Shown here piece by piece: positions 58,467-64,000 of a stretch of 64,000 nucleotides of DNA. Each line of letters begins with the position of its first letter. Positions within the stretch are counted from its first letter, which is position 1. The stretch covers positions 4,934,501-4,998,500 of the forward strand of contig JARHVA010000348.1 of NCBI GenBank assembly GCA_037957365.1. The letters run 5' to 3'. The stretch is from Torreya grandis. Its lineage: Eukaryota > Streptophyta > Pinopsida > Cupressales > Taxaceae. The notes beneath the pieces were generated by a model, which saw nothing but the letters and a program-made list of their open reading frames with translations, was not told the origin of the DNA and did no database searches. A program made the position numbers and the translations under genes.

Positions 58467-59637
58467 CTAAACACAACAAGAAACAAACATACAAAATAAG
58501 ACACCAAAACACACACTTGTTCTTTCTAAGCACTTAGGGAAACCACATAAACAACTCAAAATAAAACACACACCTATCATAATATATACAATACCTAAAA
58601 AACTTGAGGTGAAGGACATCTTATTCATTACTTCAACTAGGGTCAAAGATAAAGCTTCTATAATCACTGCTTCTCTATAAGAAAAACCAACATAGAATGA
58701 ATGTTTCTCAATGAAAACTTGCTTATGGAGGTAATCAAATGTATAACCATTATTGGAGCCTCTATTGACTTCAATTTTACCACTTGGAAATATCATGATT
58801 AATCCCTCAATATCTCCTAAATGTTTGTTTTAATTTTTATCTTGCTTGACCTTTATCATGTCCACTTGGCACTCCTCAATTTGATCATTAGGAATCAAGA
58901 AATTCTTCCCAAATTCAAATGTGTTTAAATTGATATTTTTTCTATTAGGAGTCATCAAGGTTATATTTTTATTCACCAAATACTTCTTGGTCTACCAAAG
59001 TTGTTTCTTGCTTGGTAGATACCCTAAGATCTTCTTTATGCTCATTAGGTACATGGTTGACTTCATCATCAGGTTTGTATTCCTTTTGAAGAGTTGAAAA
59101 CCTAAATATATCCTAAAAATCCTGCACTATGGCATTGAATTATTGCCACATATCAACCTTTTCTTGAGGTTCATGCTCATGAGTATTCTCTTCTTTGGAA
59201 AGTATAACTGAATGTTCACTAGGACTACCATGTTTTGTTACACTTGGTATATGAACATCATCATCTATGTGAAAAATATAGTCACCCCATGCAACTTATT
59301 CTAGAGTGTCATCAAAATTTACCTCAAGAGCTCCATCACATTCTTCATAGAGGATATATGTACCAGGACCATTTTCTTCAAATTGCTCATATAGATCAAA
59401 ACCATACTGATCAACTCCCTATTAATCAAGGTATAAGTCAGCTATGCCATCAAGAAGTGTTATAGGTTCTTGATCACTAAGATGATCTTCTTTGTCACTA
59501 ATATTTTAATTCATGTTATATATATAAGTCACATATGTCTCTACATGAAAACTAGGTAGAGGTTCAGATTTGATTGATACTTTATCACCACACCTAGTCC
59601 TAAATGCCATATAGGACCAATTTGAAGTCAAGTAGCC
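58467..59637 (-). pseudogene. Post-protease linker of unit 2
   Basis: Counterpart of 50700-51659. The open piece 58796-58467 starts MIFPSGKIEVNRGSN and shares KHSFY.G.....IIEALSLTLVE.M.KMSFTSS with unit 1. It then runs on into a hydrophobic Cys-rich tail (SCLCGFPKCLERTSVCFGVLFC). That tail comes from reading into the non-coding part and is not conserved. No RT follows. Confidence 0.5.
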
Positions 59638-59907
59638 TCAAATATTAGTAGTAAAATATCTTGACAAGAAAAGGGAAAAATTAGATGGCACATTCATAAC
59701 CATAATATCTTGAGGAATACTAAAATTATGACAGGCATGAAGAGTAAGTTGCAAACCTTTGATTATGCCAATTGTCTTGGTAGCTGACCCATTTAGTTGT
59801 AGCACTCCCTTAGAATGAGGCTCATGCTTCAATTTTAACTTATCAGTTTCTTCCGTTGGCATAATTGAATTACTTTCTCCACTATAAATTAAACAATTGT
59901 GGCCCAA
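59638..59907 (-). pseudogene. pro: Retropepsin of unit 2, active site lost
   Basis: An 89-residue open piece covers most of the domain: NCLIYSGESNSIMP, KLKLKHEPHSKGVLQLNG, GIIKGLQLTLHACHNFSIPQDIMVMNVPSNFSLFLSR. The layout is that of unit 1, but the catalytic Asp is Tyr (codon opposite 59884-59886), so the enzyme would be inactive even if expressed. Both strands of the domain are otherwise well kept. The frame is interrupted after FTTNI. Confidence 0.72.
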
Positions 59908-59959
59908 ATCATCTCTAATGATAATAGAGAGATATAATGGTGGAGGGGTGTCTACTTTC

Positions 59960-60270
59960 TCAATTTTATTTTATTATCCCTCACTAGGCTTCAATGTGTT
60001 TTCCACAGCTTCTTCTTTCCCACTAAGATACTTGGTTGCTAAATTGAGTTTAAATAGCTCTTCTTGGATTAGGTCTACTTGTCCAGGTATTTTAAGTGTA
60101 TCCCACATTGATACATTCACCTGATCCTTCTTCATCTTTTCTATAATCTTAGTGAAAGAGCCACTAACCTTAGCTTGTCCACTAATAGAAATAGTGTTGC
60201 CTATACCTTAAGAATTATGAGGTGTGAAAGAGTTCTTATCATTCTATTCTTTTATCTACCTTTTGGTACT
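59960..60270 (-). pseudogene. Gag-protease linker of unit 2
   Basis: This is the counterpart of 52054-52398, with the same KM.K...NVSMWD-like and VDLI.EEL-like blocks, now broken by stops. It is recognisable only by comparison with unit 1. Confidence 0.45.
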
Positions 60271-60599
60271 GCATTAAACATACATGCCCTTTGGGATGTT
60301 TGAACACTCATTGATGAACCATTACTAGCCCCTTTAACCTATTCAATTGCCTTTCTATTTGCCCTTATGTTTACAGTTATAAGACTTGAGACTTTACTTG
60401 ATTTCCCTTGGTAATTCACATCACATAAGTCATCTTGTTACTAATTGACTAAATTAGACCGTACTTGAGTACTTTTCCTATTATTCTCTCCTCCATTAGG
60501 TACCTCATCTTTAGTCATGGTTATAATTGTTCCCAAATTTGCTATGAAATCTTGATTGAAGGACTCATTGATATAGGTAGATGTAATATAAGGTTGATC

Positions 60600-61880
60600 C
60601 CATGAAGGCTTACTATCATGATCTTAAGCAAGGTTTTTTTTAGTAGGAACTAATGCTTTTTATTTGGAGGGAGCATTGGGATTATAACCATTATATGAAT
60701 TTGCTTGAACTAGTTGTCCTTAACCTTGAGGGTGACCTTGAAAAGGCGGTGTATTGCCCTGATAGTTTGGATAGGACTGATTATGTTGGTAGTGGATATG
60801 GAAAGGTCTCACTTGATACTATTTTATAATCCTCTTGAGACCTAAAATATTTTGTTCAAGATCCCTCATTATTTGTGCATCATTATATGTACTTGACTAA
60901 CTTGGGGCAGCTAGATTATGTTTTGGTAAAAGAATGGGAACAACAATAGGTGTAAGGGTTTTTAAGGGATTATAGGCATAATGGGTTTTGGACCAATCTT
61001 ACCATCTTGAATCAAATAACTCTCAGCCTTAATGGCCATTTCATAGGCATTAAGAAAAGTATTCCCTCCTATAGATTGTACCATCATAGAAATATCATTA
61101 TCAAAAACCTTAAATTAATAAAGGAAAACATGATGCGAACTAGGTCTTACAAGATTAGGATCCTATCTCATGTCTTCTAAAATATTGTGTTTAAATATTG
61201 AATGTTTCTTGAGGTGATCTTATTATGTTGGTCAATTTTTTAGTCAATGATAAGTTGTCACTCTTGTCCTTAAACCTTATCCTCAAAGCATCTCCCAACT
61301 CATCCCATGTGGTGATAGATTTAGGGGCCAAAGTACCATACCAATCAAGATATTTTCCTTTGAAAGAGACATCCAACAACCTAATTACTATGTTCTCTAC
61401 AATGATGTGATGTATATTGTATAAATTAGTAATGTTTCTAATGTGATCAATAGGAGTAATGGCAATCTCACCTATGTATGAAGGGACACTTTTGAGGGAA
61501 GATATGGAAATGTCATCATAATGGGCAATTATTCAAGGACTGTAACCATTGAAAGAAACATAATTCAGGTTCCTTGCCATGGTAGCTTTAAGACTTTTCA
61601 ATATTGGGCCAATAAAAAACTTTCTTATAGGTTGATGAATAAGGTATGATCTCCTTGGGTTAGGATGGGTGTTAGCAAATCTATATGCTTTGACTGAATA
61701 ATAAGGAAGCTCTTATAAATTAAAAGGAATAAATTTAGTATGAGATATTATTATTACCTTATGCATAAAGTAATGCACTAGTCTACAACTAAGATTCAAA
61801 TGTTGGAGTCACCAAATACTATAGGAAGTGCACTATTACAACCTCTTTGTTGTCAAGGCCAACATCCACCTTGAACAACC
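60600..61880 (-). pseudogene. gag: Gag of unit 2
   Basis: The open piece 61379-61191 reads MLDVSFKGKYLDWYGTLAPKSITTWDELGDALRIRFKDKSDNLSL, a clear gag capsid core with the W-Y, S-I-T-T-W-D-E-L and F-K-D-K elements. The N-terminal part (61380-61880) and the C-terminal part (to about 60600) are broken by stops. It aligns throughout with unit 1. It is non-functional. Confidence 0.7.
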
Positions 61881-61918
61881 TTCATGGACCACAGGTCCCA
61901 TCAGGTGTGTTATAAATT

Positions 61919-64000
61919 TTATAGCCCAAATTTTCACCCTAGATAATTAAATTACACCTTCTCAAATTTGGGATAACATGCAACTATCTCTAAGTATATG
62001 CAGATGGATACAAGAGATAGATCTCTAGATTATGGGCTAGCTCCCTTGATCTAACTATTTAGGCTCTTAAATACACTAGGCTAATCACTTGTTGGGGGGA
62101 ATTTAAGAAGGAAACATAAAACGAACTTACACTAATTGAGGTGATACACCAAATATATCTCCATAAAGATACTAGAAACTTATACTATGAAGGAAAATTG
62201 CTAAAACTGATTTCAACTCTAGATTCTTCTTGCATAAGTGTTTCTACATGGAGGTAGATTGTTATGCATTTATAGATGTGGGTGAATAATAAGTCTAATA
62301 TCAAGCACTACTAATCTCTCTTCACACTTCAAAAACACCTAACAAATATTTATACTTCATGAGACCTATTAGAATAAGTATTACTTACATAATGCATACA
62401 AGAGCAAAATGGAAGCAAGGAACAACAATCATCACTTTTCATCCAAATATACTATTTGAAATACTTAGGCAAGAATTTTAGAGACTAAATAAGCTTAATA
62501 ACTTTATTAAAAGGCAAAAAAATATGTCAAAACTAGTATATCTTTTCCATACTAATTATGGATCCATTACAAAGCTAAAATGTGTTCAATATATAGAGCA
62601 ATATGAGAAGAGAGAGGAGTGACATTGAAGAGTCACAATGCCAACTATCAAGTCTTTGAATACTAGTTACAATGTAGGATAAAGAGTTATAAAAAAAAAT
62701 ATTGAAGCTCTTTTGAAAAAAAAATTAAAATGAAAAATGACATTTTATTAAAGTTGGAGTAGGGATCTTCATTATCCTTCTTGAAACTATTTTCTTGATG
62801 AAGATTTCACTATTAATCCAAAACAATCTTAGAGGTCATTTACACATATCATCTAAATTGATAAGGTAGAAACATGATGTGTGAAGAGCATTGTACACCC
62901 TTTAATTTATGACCTTCTCTTTGCAATTTGTTGTTACTTCCTTATATTCACTCATTAACCTTTTAGGCCTCAATTCTCACACTTGTCACTTTGGTGAATT
63001 TCACACACTCAAGGATATTCATTGTATATATGTGAGTCACCTCATCAATACTTATTTGTCGTTTGGTCTATCATATAGACTTCAATGAAAACTCAAAATT
63101 ACACTTCTCATAATCAACTTGATAATCACATTGCTTCTCATTGTTCTATCCAATACTACCTGAAACAATCAATTTAGTAGAGGGGTTTTTATGAATTAAC
63201 AAGGTGATAATGGGGTATAAGTAATTATAATACATCTCTACACATATTATAACATGATTTTCATTTATTTATTCCTTTTTACACCTTCAAATAACTTCAA
63301 AACTTGTACAAAACACAAAATTTGACCCATCTATATAAGTGATGGTACACAAATATTGAGTGATAGGGAGCCTAAGAGAGTTTGAATTAGGTAAAAATAA
63401 ATTTTTAAGATAATTTACCCCTTATGGATACATTTATTTTCAGGTTCATATGAGGGTTTTTTGAGGGTGTTAGGTCATTGGGGTTCTTAATAATGATTCA
63501 TAAAGGTTAAGACCTTTACCCATGAACCAATGATACTAAGTTCAATTATAGTACCCCCATAAACTATCCATGATTTATTAATACCCCATTCATATTTTTT
63601 GTATATATGGGAGAGAAATAAGTTGGCTATCGAGTTCTTACTATGCATTCTAGACACCCCTAAGACAAATTGAGGTCAAATATGTCCAATATGAGTTATT
63701 CTCTATAAAATTATGGTTCTTATCCACCCTCCGATATCCAATTAAGTATATAAAATTACTTTGTAATATCACATGGCCATAGGAGTGTCATTATAATCAA
63801 TGATGTTCATGTCCAATTTTAGGCCTTATAGGCATAAACTAGGTTTTCTGAGCATGTGGTCACTTATGAGTTTTCAAAATGACTATATGACTTTATCAAC
63901 ACTCATTCATATTAAATTAAACCTTATATATCATTATAAATTAATTTAAGTCTCTTCAATTCATCCTTTCACCATCAATGTACTAGGTCTATATATTATC
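61919..64000 (-). repeat. Presumed LTR, copy 3, cut by window end
   Basis: It starts at the third occurrence of the array boundary and aligns with copies 1 and 2 to the last base of the window. If the array ends with this LTR, the right border should be about 2.5 kb further on. Confidence 0.6.

Larger units (their letters stand above)
46105..64000 (-). mobile_element. 7.9-kb-period tandem array of a gag-protease LTR element
   Basis: The same boundary sequence (ttatatcccaaattttcacc) occurs at 46108, 54001 and, with one change, 61919: periods of 7893 and 7918 bp. Everything between aligns unit to unit, with roughly 85-90% identity where I compared. Two units are complete and a third is cut by the window end. 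On the minus strand each complete unit has gag, linker and protease remnants (~3.4 kb), then ~4.5 kb of DNA without any frame. The simplest reading is LTR-interior-LTR-interior-LTR. The left edge of similarity coincides with the end of the presumed LTR, as expected for an element border. Confidence 0.75.

Overview
The window looks like repeat-dense intergenic DNA from a large plant nuclear genome. It is very AT-rich, and I found no intact gene, no rRNA or functional tRNA gene, no CRISPR array and no bacterial-type operon. What can be recognised is transposable-element debris: Ty3/gypsy LTR elements (one with a plant chromovirus domain order and an initiator-Met-type primer site), a plant L1-type LINE, copia-like LTR sequence, tRNA-derived SINE-like heads, and many tandem repeats. 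Most breaks are ordinary decay. Several stop codons in the best-preserved polyprotein sit where the family has Arg or Trp codons, as expected from deamination of methylated cytosine. I cannot name the species. A conifer or other large-genome seed plant would fit, but that is inference.

Layout. (1) 1-7145: a plus-strand gypsy-like element whose 5' LTR is cut by the window edge. It has a leader of ~135-bp tandem units, a broken gag, a retropepsin, a long non-coding 3' part with several minisatellites, a polypurine tract and a ~1.2-kb 3' LTR. No reverse transcriptase or integrase was found. (2) 7146-15654: mostly anonymous DNA with an unrecognised coding-like fragment, a nested higher-order repeat (9.24-9.85 kb), and two tRNA-like SINE heads (12.44-12.65 kb). 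(3) 15655-22366: a nearly complete but dead chromovirus (LTR, PBS, gag, PR, RT, RNase H, INT, chromodomain-like tail, LTR) sitting in a GAT-rich tandem repeat. (4) 22790-30620: an L1-type LINE on the minus strand, interrupted inside its endonuclease by a ~1.9-kb minus-strand gag-protease LTR element (26985-28883). (5) 31412-34462: a compound TG/TA microsatellite split by a ~2.8-kb insertion that ends like a copia LTR and is filled with degenerate ~190-bp repeats. (6) 34463-46104: anonymous AT-rich DNA with small duplications and a possible tRNA-Glu-derived SINE head. (7) 46105-64000: a tandem array with a 7.9-kb period (two full units and the start of a third) of a minus-strand gypsy-like element. 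Each unit has ~3.4 kb of gag-protease coding remnants and ~4.5 kb of non-coding, LTR-like DNA.

How they relate. Three unrelated element families in this one window (regions 1, 4-nested and 7) carry gag plus protease but no detectable RT, RNase H or integrase. They would have depended on enzymes from an autonomous partner. The chromovirus in region 3 has every pol domain, but nothing in the sequence ties it to them as a helper. The clearest chronology is the gag-protease element inside the LINE, and the insertions into pre-existing simple repeats at 15.65 and 31.6 kb. I saw no convincing new biological system. The strongest candidates for follow-up are the recurring gag-protease-only architecture and the 7.9-kb tandem array.
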